The position numbers were made by a program, and so were the translations under genes. A stretch of 64,000 nucleotides of DNA from Paenibacillus rhizovicinus (GTDB taxonomy: Bacteria; Bacillota; Bacilli; Paenibacillales; Paenibacillaceae): the NCBI RefSeq assembly GCF_010365285.1, contig NZ_CP048286.1:4594501-4658500 (forward strand), written 5' to 3'. This document shows positions 45,843-54,255 of the stretch, piece after piece. Below the pieces are notes generated by a model. It worked only from the letters and a program-made list of their open reading frames with translations. It was not told the DNA's origin and made no database searches. Each line of letters opens with the position of its first letter. Position 1 is the stretch's first letter.

Positions 45843-45940
45843 AGCTGAAGCAGCGTGCGGCGATCGGACTATGCCGATACGGCGGGGCGTTGCCGGAAGT
45901 CGGCGAATGCCGCGCGCCGGTCGATTCTCTCGGGCGATGA

Positions 45941-45983
45941 ATAAAAGGCAGGTCGGGACGAGATGTCCCGACCTGCCTTTTAT
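45941..45983. terminator. Strong terminator after the pot-SRPBCC group
   Basis: A perfect 19-bp stem (ATAAAAGGCAGGTCGGGAC and complement) around GAGAT, with A/T-rich ends on both strands. It closes the potABCD-SRPBCC unit. Confidence 0.88.
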
Positions 45984-46020
45984 GGTATGCGCCTGATGCT
46001 GCATACGGATGGGAGCGAGG

Positions 46021-46565
46021 GGCTCGCGTAGCGTGGTACTCGCTTGCGATGGGAGCAGTCCGCGTAGCGAGCAGTTCGCGTAGCGAGCAGACCGCGTAGC
46101 GAGCAGACCGCGTAGCGAGCAGACCGCGTTGGAGTTGCCCGCGATGCGAGCAGTCCGCATAGCGAGCAGTCCGTGTAGCGAGCAGACTGCGTTGGAGTTG
46201 CCCGCGATGCGAGCAATCCGCATAGCGAGCAGTCCGCATAGCGAGCAGTCCGTGTAGCGAGCAGTTCGCGTAGCGAGCAGTTCGTGTAGCGAGCAGTTCG
46301 CGTAGCGAGCAGTTCGCGTAGCGAGCAGTCCGTGTAGCGAGCAGTTCGCGTAGCGAGCAGTCCGTGTAGCGAGCAGTTCGCGTAGCGAGCAGTTCGCGTA
46401 GCGAGCAGACCGCGTAGCGAGCAGACCGCGTAGCGAGCAGACCACGTAGCGATCAGACCGCGTAGCGAGCAGACCGCGTTGGAGTTGCCCGCGATGCGAG
46501 CAGTCCGCATAGCGAGCAGACCGCATAACGATCTGCCCGCAATGCGAGTTGCCCGTGATGCGAGC
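46021..46565. repeat. 16-bp minisatellite (about 34 units) with higher-order structure
   Basis: Head-to-tail copies of GCGTAGCGAGCAGWYC with common variants GTGTAGCGAGCAG and GCATAGCGAGCAG. A variant joint, GCGTTGGAGTTGCCCGC, occurs three times (about 46128, 46190 and 46478), marking larger units of about 62 bp. Because 16 is not a multiple of 3, three units give a 16-residue repeat in every frame, and long open frames (up to 233 codons) result; none has a credible start or composition. The gap 45843-47056 has no supported gene. Confidence 0.9.
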
Positions 46566-46621
46566 TGCCTACATTCGGTGCCGCCATCGAATTCCAACCG
46601 TACGGCGGTTGCTTGATCATG

Positions 46622-46814
46622 TAACGAACCCGGATAGCGTTATTTGTGCTTTTTAGCGTCCTTGCTTATTCTAACGAATCCAGAAACGCTTATGAATGCT
46701 CAAGAGGAGAAAATAAGCCTAATAAACGGCATATTGCAGGAGATAACGTGTGTACGGTTCGTTAGCCGCCGAATCTGCCATTTTAGCCCTTCATAAGGCG
46801 TCTGGAGTTCGTTA
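46622..46814. repeat. Dispersed 193-bp intergenic element, copy 3 (50-93-50 architecture)
   Basis: Direct cores TAACGAACC at 46622 and TAACGAATCC at 46672. Inverted cores TTCGTTA end at 46764 and 46814. The spacings are 50, 93 and 50, matching copy 2 exactly. All four cores are intact in this copy. It lies between a 16-bp and a 22-bp minisatellite. Confidence 0.82.
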
Positions 46815-46908
46815 CGCTTGAGTCAGGCAAGCGTCTCGTTGCCTGATAAGAATCTTGGGCTGTTTTCGGAGTCGTGGTGAGCAGTTTGGCTAACGGCCCC
46901 GGCAAGGG

Positions 46909-47050
46909 GGCCGATCCTTGGCGGAACCACGGCCGATCCTTGGCGGAACCAGGGCCGTTCCTTGGCGGAACCAGGGCCGTTCCTTGGCGGAACCACGGCC
47001 GTTCCTTGGCGGAACCACGGCCGTTCCTTGGCGGAACCACGGCCGTACTC
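46909..47050. repeat. 22-bp minisatellite (about six units)
   Basis: Units CTTGGCGGAACCACGGCCGTTC, five of them nearly identical, with CAGGG for CACGG in two. The array ends about 7 bases before the stop codon of the minus-strand glycosidase gene, so it begins the 3' untranslated region of that mRNA. Same unit length as the array at 9277 but different sequence. Confidence 0.88.
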
Positions 47051-47056
47051 TCCCGT

Positions 47057-49099
47057 TTAGAATTGCAGCACGACCATGGCATGGCACGTGAATTCCGGCA
47101 CGGCGTAGCTGACCGCGCCGCCCGATTGCTCGAACGGAAGCGCCTCGCCGCTTGGCGCCAGATAAACGGCCTTCACCGGCCGATCCGCACGCACGGTGAC
47201 CGCTGTGTTGTACAGCGGCGTTAGATCCTCGATGATTTGGATGTTTTCGCCGCGCGTGACCGGGGCTGCGTACAGCAAATGCTGCACCCAGCGATTATGG
47301 CTTTCCTGTTTCTGCAGCGTAACGATGCCCTGCGCGGGCAGCGATGTCGCCAGCGTCTTTTCCGGCAGCAGGCGGTTCAGCGCATAGAGGACGGTTTCCT
47401 TCAGCGCGAGGCTGCCCTTGGACGCGTAGTCCTCGAAGACGTTCCAGGCAATGTAGATGCCGTCTTTGCCTTCCGTCATGCCCGGGCCCGCGGGTTGGCC
47501 GGTGTTGGGCGTATGCTGATGCGAGCAGAACGTGAAGATGTCGCGGTTGAAATACGAATTTTCGCGCGTTCCGAGCGGTTGGCCGCCATCGCTCAGCTCC
47601 ACTTCCTGGCCATCCGCGTACATGATGAACGATGCCGGAGGCAAGCCGGCGACGGAGAAGTCCGGCCGGAAGTAGCTCGGCTTGTACGCGGAGCGGCCGA
47701 GATACGCGGCGCCGAGATCCCAGGCAAAACCGCCGAGCGGATCGGATTCGCCGGAAGCACCAGCGCTGCTTGCAGCAGATCCGCCGGAGCCGCCTTGGGC
47801 GCCGCTGCCTGCCTTGAGGCCGGATTCGCCGGATGCGAGCAGCTTGCCGCCGGATGCGAGGAAGCTGTCGATCTTCGCTTGCAGGCGGTCGTCGACGATC
47901 GCGCGGTCCGGCAGGAGCAATACTTTGTAGCTGGCGAAATCCGCTTCCCGATCCACGACATCGAACAGGAACTTGCCTTCCAGCAGCATGCGGACGGCGC
48001 CGGCGTCGGAGCTGCCTTTTGCCAGGCCGTGAAGCTCTTCCTTCTCCGGATGGAGCGCTTCGATCGTCAGCAGGGCGATGTCCGCCGCGGCTTCGACGTC
48101 GCTGCACCATGCTTCCTTCGCTTCCACTTCGCTGTACGCCGCGCCGATCAGGGCATAGGTCGCTTCGTCCATGACGCCCGCCGGATGGAGCTGGTCGCCG
48201 ATCGAGCAGCGGGCGCCGTTCGCGAGGCTGAGCGCCGTCTCGTAGCGGAGCGCGTTGGGATGCTTATAGCCCCCGAATTCGCCCCAGGTAGTATGGAACT
48301 TGCCCGTCATGCCGAGGTAGTCCATGCCGAGCGTCTGCACGTAGCGCGCCGACATCGGGAAATGATCGTAGCCCCAGCCTCCCGTCGGCAGCGATTCCAG
48401 CTCCAGATGGGTGTTGAAATGCGCCAGGTCGCGCCGGCCGCGGCGGATATGCCCGCCGTTATGGAAGACGGGCAGACCCGGGTTGTGTTTATGCACCGCT
48501 TCATTCGTCCGCGCGGCGTAGTTGGCATACGTCCGCTCCCACAGCGCAAGCATCGCGTCGTCGTCGCGAGGATCGCCGCCTTCGGCGCGGATGGAGGCGA
48601 CGCAGGCTTGGCAATAGCAAGGAACGACGCCGACGATATCGAGGAAAATGCCGTTCGTATCGTAATTCTGCACGACCTCTTCGATCTGCGCGACGAGGAT
48701 ATCCAGATACGGCGTGTTCATGCAAAGCCGGTGGTAGCCCGGGGACATGAAGTCGCCCGCCCATGTCGTGCTTTCGTTCTTGCCGCGGATCAGCCATTCC
48801 GGATGACGGCGGGTGATTTTCTCGTCGAGTCCCGCGGAGATGTAGACGGGCGTGTTGACGCCGATCTCGTGCGCGGCATTGATCATCGCGGCGAGCAGGT
48901 CGAATTTCAGTTCGGGATGGATTTCATTGGCTTCGGAAGGGTGGTAGGCCCAGCCGTGATGGCATTTGGAGAATACGGTAATGGAATCGACATGGCCTTT
49001 GCGCAGCATGCTTTGAAACTGTTCCTTGGAGAACCGGCTGCCGATCTGGCCGATCGCCTCGGACGTATGAAAATCAAGATGGACCTGGCGGAAACGCAT
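47057..49099 (-). CDS. Glycosidase-like protein with GH42-type trimerisation region
   Basis: 680 residues from ATG 49099 (GGGAGG nine bases upstream; the frame stays open to 49372 with no better start). The N-terminal TIM-barrel-like part has VDSITVFSKCHHGWAYHPSEANEIHPELKFDLL, GVNTPVYISAGLDEKITRRHPEWLIRG and NYDTNGIFLDIVGVVPCYCQAC. The middle part (about 345-470) resembles the beta-galactosidase trimerisation domain, interrupted at about 455-480 by a Gly/Ser/Ala low-complexity stretch. The C-terminus is beta-rich. No signal peptide, so it is probably cytoplasmic. The GH family and substrate cannot be fixed from motifs. It is divergent from an AraC regulator. Confidence 0.8.
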   Translation of the reverse strand: MRFRQVHLDFHTSEAIGQIGSRFSKEQFQSMLRKGHVDSITVFSKCHHGWAYHPSEANEIHPELKFDLLAAMINAAHEIGVNTPVYISAGLDEKITRRHPEWLIRGKNESTTWAGDFMSPGYHRLCMNTPYLDILVAQIEEVVQNYDTNGIFLDIVGVVPCYCQACVASIRAEGGDPRDDDAMLALWERTYANYAARTNEAVHKHNPGLPVFHNGGHIRRGRRDLAHFNTHLELESLPTGGWGYDHFPMSARYVQTLGMDYLGMTGKFHTTWGEFGGYKHPNALRYETALSLANGARCSIGDQLHPAGVMDEATYALIGAAYSEVEAKEAWCSDVEAAADIALLTIEALHPEKEELHGLAKGSSDAGAVRMLLEGKFLFDVVDREADFASYKVLLLPDRAIVDDRLQAKIDSFLASGGKLLASGESGLKAGSGAQGGSGGSAASSAGASGESDPLGGFAWDLGAAYLGRSAYKPSYFRPDFSVAGLPPASFIMYADGQEVELSDGGQPLGTRENSYFNRDIFTFCSHQHTPNTGQPAGPGMTEGKDGIYIAWNVFEDYASKGSLALKETVLYALNRLLPEKTLATSLPAQGIVTLQKQESHNRWVQHLLYAAPVTRGENIQIIEDLTPLYNTAVTVRADRPVKAVYLAPSGEALPFEQSGGAVSYAVPEFTCHAMVVLQF

Positions 49100-49283
49100 C
49101 GTGAACTTCCTCCCATTCGGTAGAGATGTCTTGTCTTTAATGTAAGGGATTGCAATGCAGGCTGGGTAGCGCCGTTTTCTGCCCAAAATAGCACAATATC
49201 GACTAGTTGGCCGCCCGGCGATGCCGTATAATACACGGTAAAAGCAACGGGCACCACTATTGCGATAGAAGGCGGTGACGAGG

Positions 49284-50153
49284 TTGGATTGTTTGGAGCT
49301 GCGCATTCCGCCGCTTCCCCAGCTGCTCATGATCGGACATGCCGTATGGCCGCATGGCCTGCAGCATTTCAAGCGGTCGTTCAGCGTGTACGATATGCTG
49401 TACGTCGTTCGCGGACGGTTTTATATGACGGAGGACGATACGGCTTACGAATTGGAACGGGGAGACCTGCTTATTTTGGAACCGGGGCGGACGCATTTCG
49501 GGCAGCGGCCGGTGACGGAGCCGACGGAGCTGTACTGGGTGCATTTCAGCCATCCCCATCCGCCGGTGACGAAGGGGCACGAAGCGATCATGTGGTCGAC
49601 GCTGCTGGGCAAAGGGACCGACAAGGACCTGACGCCGGTGGATCAATACATGTACCTGCCGAAGCATGCCAATATCGATCCCGCGCTGCTCGTGCCGCTG
49701 CTGGACGAGATGACGGAGCTTCACGAAACGCTGACCTTGCGCAACTCGCTGCGGCTCAACGTGCTCGTCGGCGAGCTGTTCGAGCGGCTGCAATCGACGA
49801 TCAGCGGCGGCTTGAACAGCCGGCCGTACCAAATTTCGGAGCGGGCCGTGCATTACTTGAAGGCGCATATGCTGGAACCGTTCGATGCTGAAGCGATGGC
49901 CGGCGCGCTGCATTACAACTTCGATTACCTCTCCCGCTGCCTCAAAAAATTCACCGGCATGAGTCCGCTCCAGTATATGCATCACCTGCAAATGAACCGT
50001 GCCGTCACGCTGTTGCTGACGACGGACCTGTCGGTTCAGGAGGTGGGGGAGCAGGCGGGCCAGCCGAACGGGAACTATTTTATCCGGCTGTTCCATAAGC
50101 ATATGGGAGCGTCGCCGGGAGCTTACCGGGCCATGCATCGGGCCAGAGCGTAA
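49284..50153 (+). CDS. AraC-family transcriptional regulator
   Basis: About 289 residues. The N-terminal cupin sensing domain has SVYDMLYVVRGRFYMTEDDTAYELERGDLLILEPGRTHFG. The C-terminal AraC HTH pair (about 190-285) has MLEPFDAEAMAGALHYNFDYLSRCLKKFTGMSPLQYMHHLQMNRAVTLLLTTD and EVGEQAGQPNGNYFIRLFHKHMGASPGAYR. The start is uncertain: TTG 49284 after GGTGACGAGG, or GTG 49275. It lies divergent from the glycosidase gene, with 184 bases between, and probably controls it in response to a sugar. Confidence 0.9.
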   Translation: MDCLELRIPPLPQLLMIGHAVWPHGLQHFKRSFSVYDMLYVVRGRFYMTEDDTAYELERGDLLILEPGRTHFGQRPVTEPTELYWVHFSHPHPPVTKGHEAIMWSTLLGKGTDKDLTPVDQYMYLPKHANIDPALLVPLLDEMTELHETLTLRNSLRLNVLVGELFERLQSTISGGLNSRPYQISERAVHYLKAHMLEPFDAEAMAGALHYNFDYLSRCLKKFTGMSPLQYMHHLQMNRAVTLLLTTDLSVQEVGEQAGQPNGNYFIRLFHKHMGASPGAYRAMHRARA

Positions 50154-50346
50154 GGGGACAGTGGCGGTGTCGGCGGCTGATGATGAGATCAAGCGCCAGT
50201 GGCGCATACACGCGGCGCAGTCGGGCGTCGCAACCGCGAGGTCAAGCGGCAGCCGACTGCGCTACAACCGCGCCGCCAATCGCCCCGCCGGCTGCGCCGC
50301 AACCGCGCGCCGGCAGCCGATTGCCGTCCTCTGCACGCTGCCTGTT

Positions 50347-51126
50347 TCAGATCGAATCCCACTCCACGTTCAACAGATACCGCGCAGCGGGCGAGAGGCG
50401 CTTGTATGTTTTAACTCGAATATAATCCCGCGTATCCAGATGCGCGCCCGACTGCTTCTGCTCTCTCCCCATGTAGAACGGATGCAGCGCCCTGCGCGTA
50501 CCGTCCGTCCTGTTCTGCGTGCCGCCGTGCCACAGGTGGCTGGACATGACGGCGACCGATCCGGCGGGAGCGAGCACGAGCACTTCGTCCGGATGCGCCT
50601 CCTGCGCCTTGCCTTTCGGCCAATCGTAGGCGGGATTGACGCCGCTCCGGTGTGTGCCGGGCACGACGCGCGTCGCGCCGTTGGTCGGAGTGAAGTCGTC
50701 CAGCATGACGAGGCAGGTGACCGCATTAAGCCGCCCGTCCGGACCCGACGGCCAGTCGCTGTGCAGCGCTTGCAGTCCTTCTCCGGGAACGGCGTCGCGG
50801 CCATTCAGCGTAACGAACCGGAAATCGCGGCCGAGCAGATGCCAGACGGCGGCAAGCACCTTGGGCATGACATACATGGCGTCGAATTCCGGACCTTGAT
50901 TCTCGAGATCGAACAACCGGCGCGTTCCGGCTTCCCGCTGGTGGGCAATCGTTCCCGCCGATTTCGCCATGAGCGCCTCATACCTCTCCCTCAGCGCTTC
51001 AAGCTGTTCTTCGCCGATCAATCTTTCGAAGACGATAAATCCCCGCTCGCTCAGCGTTTGCTTCTCCGTTTCGCTCAATGTCTGCTCGTGTACCCCGAGC
51101 GAGACAAGCATCTCCTGAATATTCAT
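50347..51126 (-). CDS. Phytanoyl-CoA dioxygenase (PhyH) family protein
   Basis: A 259-residue Fe(II)/2-oxoglutarate oxygenase-type protein, only distantly like the one at 8265. It has LSERGFIVFERLIGEEQLEALRERYEAL, the iron-binding HxD in LQALHSDWPSGPDGRLNA, TNGATRVVPGTHRSG, and the distal His in SSHLWHGGTQNRTDGTRRALHPFYMGRE with the 2-oxoglutarate Arg. The substrate is unknown. AAAGGAGAG lies before ATG 51126. It is divergent from abfA, and the 3' end faces the regulator gene at 49284. The 193 bases 50154-50346 hold GC-rich sequence with no recognised feature. Confidence 0.9.
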   Translation of the reverse strand: MNIQEMLVSLGVHEQTLSETEKQTLSERGFIVFERLIGEEQLEALRERYEALMAKSAGTIAHQREAGTRRLFDLENQGPEFDAMYVMPKVLAAVWHLLGRDFRFVTLNGRDAVPGEGLQALHSDWPSGPDGRLNAVTCLVMLDDFTPTNGATRVVPGTHRSGVNPAYDWPKGKAQEAHPDEVLVLAPAGSVAVMSSHLWHGGTQNRTDGTRRALHPFYMGREQKQSGAHLDTRDYIRVKTYKRLSPAARYLLNVEWDSI

Positions 51127-51321
51127 GAAGGCGGCTCTCCTTTGAAAAATATGGAATTTGGCTATGTGCCAAGCGTAGCATCGATAAAGGTACAGATAAA
51201 TGCGCATTCCTGCGCATTTAGTATGAATTCTTGCTTTTCCGGCATGGCGGAATGTCCGGGCCCAGGGCAAGCGGATTCTGGCTGCGGTGCGGGGCCGCGA
51301 TTTCTTTTGCCGGAATAGCAT

Positions 51322-51391
51322 TGTCAAATCGGCCGATTTCTTGTTTAATGAGTATATATCATATTTTTATTTACTAATTAATAAAAATATT
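51322..51391 (+). promoter_or_regulatory. Promoter and operator-like inverted repeat of abfA
   Basis: TTGTCA (51322-51327), a 17-base spacer and TTTAAT (51345-51350) form a fair sigma-A promoter. Just downstream, ATATTTTTATT (51362-51372) and AATAAAAATAT (51381-51391) are a perfect 11-bp inverted repeat, well placed for a repressor. The tract is strikingly AT-rich against GC-rich surroundings. Confidence 0.55.
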
Positions 51392-51426
51392 AATCATACT
51401 TATTCAAAGAGGAGCTGACCGCAAGC

Positions 51427-52914
51427 ATGATTAACCGCGCCATCATTAACGCCGATCGTCCGATCGGCAGCATCGACCGCAACATTTACGGCCATTTCGC
51501 CGAGCATTTGGGACGTTGTATATACGAAGGGATCTGGGTAGGCGAGGATTCCGAGATTCCCAATACGCAAGGCATTCGCAACGACGTTCTGCAAGCGCTT
51601 CAAGGACTGAATATTCCGGTGCTGCGCTGGCCGGGCGGCTGCTTCGCCGACGAGTACCACTGGAAGGACGGCATCGGTCCGCGGGAATCGCGCAAACGGA
51701 TGGTGAACACGAATTGGGGCGGCGTCGTCGAGAACAATCATTTCGGCACGCACGAGTTCCTGCTTCTGTGCGAGCTGCTCGGCTGCGAGCCGTACATCAA
51801 CGGCAATGTCGGCAGCGGCACGGTGCAGGAAATGCAGGAATGGGTGGAATACATGACGTTCGAGGGCGAATCGCCGATGGCGGCGCTTCGTGCGGCCGGG
51901 GGACGCGAGAAACCGTGGAAGATCAACTATTTCGGCGTCGGTAACGAGAACTGGGGCTGCGGCGGCAACATGCGTCCGGAGTATTATGCGGACGAGTACC
52001 GCCGCTACCAGACGTACGTGCGCAATTACGGCGATAACAAGATTACGAGAATCGCGTGCGGAGCGAGCGATTTCAACTATAACTGGACGGAAGTGCTCAT
52101 GCGCGAAGCCGCGCCGTATATGGACGCGCTGACGCTGCACTATTATACGGTTCCATTCGTGTGGGCCGCGAAAGGCTCGGCAACGGATTTTGACGAGAAG
52201 ACGTGGTTCGAGACGCTGCGCAAATCGCTCGTGATGGACGAGCTGATCGCGAAGCACAAGACGATCATGGACAAATACGATCCCGGCAAACGGATCAGCC
52301 TGATCGTTGACGAATGGGGCACCTGGTACGACGTCGAGCCGGGCACGAACCCGGGCTTCTTATACCAGCAGAACACGATGCGGGACGCGCTCGTTGCCGC
52401 CGCGACGCTGCATATTTTCCACAAGCACAGCGACCGGGTGCGGATGGCGAACATCGCCCAGACGGTGAACGTGCTGCAAGCCGTCGTGCTGACGGAAGGC
52501 GGGAAAATGACGGTCACGCCGACGTACCATGTGTTCGAGATGTTCAAAGTGCATCATGACGCGGAGCTGCTGGACTTGGTCTTCGAATCCGCGCCGTATG
52601 CCTATGACGGGGCGGAAATTCCGCAGACGAGCATTTCGGCTTCGCGCGGTCAAGACGGCAGCATGCATATCAGCTTGTGCAACCTGAGCCACGATGCGGA
52701 TGCGGTGCTGTCCTTCGAGCTTCGCGGACTGGCGGCGAACGATGCGCCGATCGCCGGAACGCTGCTGCAAGGCGACGTGCTGAACGCGCATAACACGGTG
52801 GAACAACCGGATCGCGTCCAGCCGGTACCGTTCTCGGGGGCGGAACGTCTGGCGGACGGCACGATCCAGGTCGTTCTCCCGCCGGCATCCGTAGCCGTGC
52901 TGCGCATCGGTTAA
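51427..52914 (+). CDS. abfA: GH51 alpha-L-arabinofuranosidase
   Basis: A 495-residue GH51 enzyme releasing arabinofuranose from arabino-oligosaccharides in the cytoplasm. Motifs: [45 protein letters not shown], the acid/base Glu in [13 protein letters not shown] (about residue 174), LHYYTVP, and the nucleophile Glu in [11 protein letters not shown] (about 295). The C-terminal beta domain ends [14 protein letters not shown]. Length is normal. GAGGAG lies 12 bases before ATG. The small DUF6171 gene follows within 6 bases. No arabinose-catabolic genes are adjacent. Confidence 0.96.
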   Translation: MINRAIINADRPIGSIDRNIYGHFAEHLGRCIYEGIWVGEDSEIPNTQGIRNDVLQALQGLNIPVLRWPGGCFADEYHWKDGIGPRESRKRMVNTNWGGVVENNHFGTHEFLLLCELLGCEPYINGNVGSGTVQEMQEWVEYMTFEGESPMAALRAAGGREKPWKINYFGVGNENWGCGGNMRPEYYADEYRRYQTYVRNYGDNKITRIACGASDFNYNWTEVLMREAAPYMDALTLHYYTVPFVWAAKGSATDFDEKTWFETLRKSLVMDELIAKHKTIMDKYDPGKRISLIVDEWGTWYDVEPGTNPGFLYQQNTMRDALVAAATLHIFHKHSDRVRMANIAQTVNVLQAVVLTEGGKMTVTPTYHVFEMFKVHHDAELLDLVFESAPYAYDGAEIPQTSISASRGQDGSMHISLCNLSHDADAVLSFELRGLAANDAPIAGTLLQGDVLNAHNTVEQPDRVQPVPFSGAERLADGTIQVVLPPASVAVLRIG

Positions 52915-52920
52915 CGAGCC

Positions 52921-53199
52921 ATGCAGCAGGCGTCCACGGTTGGCAAAGAGCCCTGCAAAGGCTGCAGCGCATCCGTCCACGTCACGGACGAGCAGATCGA
53001 GCGGGTGCTGGGCAAGCTGGCGCTGCATCCCGGAGACTGCGTGAGCGACGACGGATATGCAGCGCGCCTGGAACAGTGCGATGCCTGTCCCTCGCTGCAG
53101 TACGGCTCGACCTGCGCGCACTGCGGCTGCTTCGTCCGGGTCCGCGCCAAGCTGGCTGCGAAGGATTGTCCGCGTCCGGGCGGTTCCCGCTGGCAGTGA
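52921..53199 (+). CDS. DUF6171-type cysteine-rich small protein
   Basis: 92 residues with eight cysteines arranged as CKGC, CDAC and CAHCGCF motifs plus two single Cys, suggesting one or two bound metal ions (probably zinc). The sequence YAARLEQCDACPSLQYGSTCAHCGCFVRVRAKLAAKDCP matches the DUF6171 pattern. It starts 6 bases after abfA and has a weak ribosome site, so it may be coupled to it; a functional link to arabinose use is not evident. Confidence 0.82.
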   Translation: MQQASTVGKEPCKGCSASVHVTDEQIERVLGKLALHPGDCVSDDGYAARLEQCDACPSLQYGSTCAHCGCFVRVRAKLAAKDCPRPGGSRWQ

Positions 53200-53242
53200 G
53201 AGGGAGCTTCGGAAGCGGAACGCTTGGCAGAAGCTGTCATCT

Positions 53243-53290
53243 GAACCTTCATTTCCGCTATGGCTTGGCGGAAGTGAAGGTTTATTTTTG
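53243..53290 (+). terminator. Terminator after the abfA-DUF6171 unit
   Basis: AACCTTCA-TTCCGC and GCGGAA-TGAAGGTT around a nine-base loop, followed by TATTTTT. Confidence 0.85.
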
Positions 53291-53406
53291 CGTAGGAGAT
53301 TCGCCGGGGGTTGCCTGCACACGAATCATCTATTATCGTGGAAGGAGAGTAATAGAGTTGAGAGAGCCGGAAACGAATTCGGCAAGATGCGGATGGAGGC
53401 GATTCG

Positions 53407-54255
53407 ATGCAAGCAATAGTCCGATCGGCGCAAGGCGTCGGCGCATGGAACGAGGATGCCCTCGTATGCGACGAGCGGCGCGGGTTATACGGGGTCATTG
53501 ATGGAGCGACGTCTTTCGCTCCGTATCGCGGGCCGGGTGGAGAAACAGGAGGCTATTTGGCCGCCCAAGGCATCGCCGCTGCCTGCCGCGACGACGCGTC
53601 GGCCGGAAAGCCGCTGCCGGAGATGCTGCTGCAGGCGAACGCGCGTCTTCGCGAGGCAATGGATGCGGCAGGCATAGCACCGCATGTGCCGGAAGAACTT
53701 TGGAGCGCCTGCGCCGCGTTCGTGCGCATCGGCCCGTCGTGGATCGAATTCGCGCAGCTGGGCGACTGCATGCTGGCCGTCTATTACGCCGACGGCACGA
53801 TCCGCATCGTGACGCATGATCAGCTGGCGCACGTGGACGACCGCAGCAAGGCGGTCTGGTTCGAGGGCATCGCCGCCGGCTTGACCGCTCCGGCCGACCT
53901 GAGGGAGCACACCATGGGACAACTCATTGCCGGCCGGGCGCTCGCGAACCGTCCCGGCGGTTACGGCGTGCTGAACGGGGACCCCGCGTGCGCGGACTAC
54001 TTGGAATTCGGCCGGATCAGCTCGTCGAACGCCGCCGCGCTGCTGCTGTTCTCGGACGGCTTGTACATCCCGAAGCCGCCCGGCGTGTCCGACAAAGACA
54101 GCGCGGCCGAAATCGCCGCGCTCGTCAGGGATATGGGTTTGGACCGATATCTGGAATGGCTTACGGATCTGGAGAATACGGACCCCGATTGCACGCTTTA
54201 TCCGCGCATGAAGAAGTCCGACGATAAAACGGCGATCTGGATCGAGCTGACCTAG
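53407..54255 (+). CDS. PP2C-type serine/threonine phosphatase
   Basis: A 282-residue stand-alone PP2C-like phosphatase. Metal-binding acidic residues are likely in WNEDALVCDERRGLYGVIDGATS (motifs 1-2) and WIEFAQLGDCMLAVYYADG; LLLFSDGLYIPKPPG is the later SDG motif, and KKSDDKTAIWIEL the C-terminal DD motif. It has no sensor domain. The ribosome site is weak. The stop codon overlaps, tail to tail, that of the convergent SDR gene by 3 to 4 bases. Confidence 0.88.
   Translation: MQAIVRSAQGVGAWNEDALVCDERRGLYGVIDGATSFAPYRGPGGETGGYLAAQGIAAACRDDASAGKPLPEMLLQANARLREAMDAAGIAPHVPEELWSACAAFVRIGPSWIEFAQLGDCMLAVYYADGTIRIVTHDQLAHVDDRSKAVWFEGIAAGLTAPADLREHTMGQLIAGRALANRPGGYGVLNGDPACADYLEFGRISSSNAAALLLFSDGLYIPKPPGVSDKDSAAEIAALVRDMGLDRYLEWLTDLENTDPDCTLYPRMKKSDDKTAIWIELT

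Noticed and set aside
46021..46565. CRISPR array
   Set aside because: Units are contiguous with no unique spacers, and no cas genes are present.
45825..46597. Long open frames (up to 233 codons) on the minus strand with a 16-residue repeat
   Set aside because: They arise from the 16-bp tandem array, which is open in all frames. There is no ribosome site, the composition is odd (Arg/Leu/Cys) and there is no relation to known proteins.
47237..49123. Plus-strand open frame of 628 codons opposite the glycosidase gene
   Set aside because: It is an antisense shadow typical of GC-rich DNA; the minus-strand frame has the ribosome site, motifs and normal composition.
50161..51318. 385-codon plus-strand frame opposite the second PhyH gene
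   Set aside because: The minus strand carries the PhyH motifs and ribosome site; the plus frame has no domain and a poor start.
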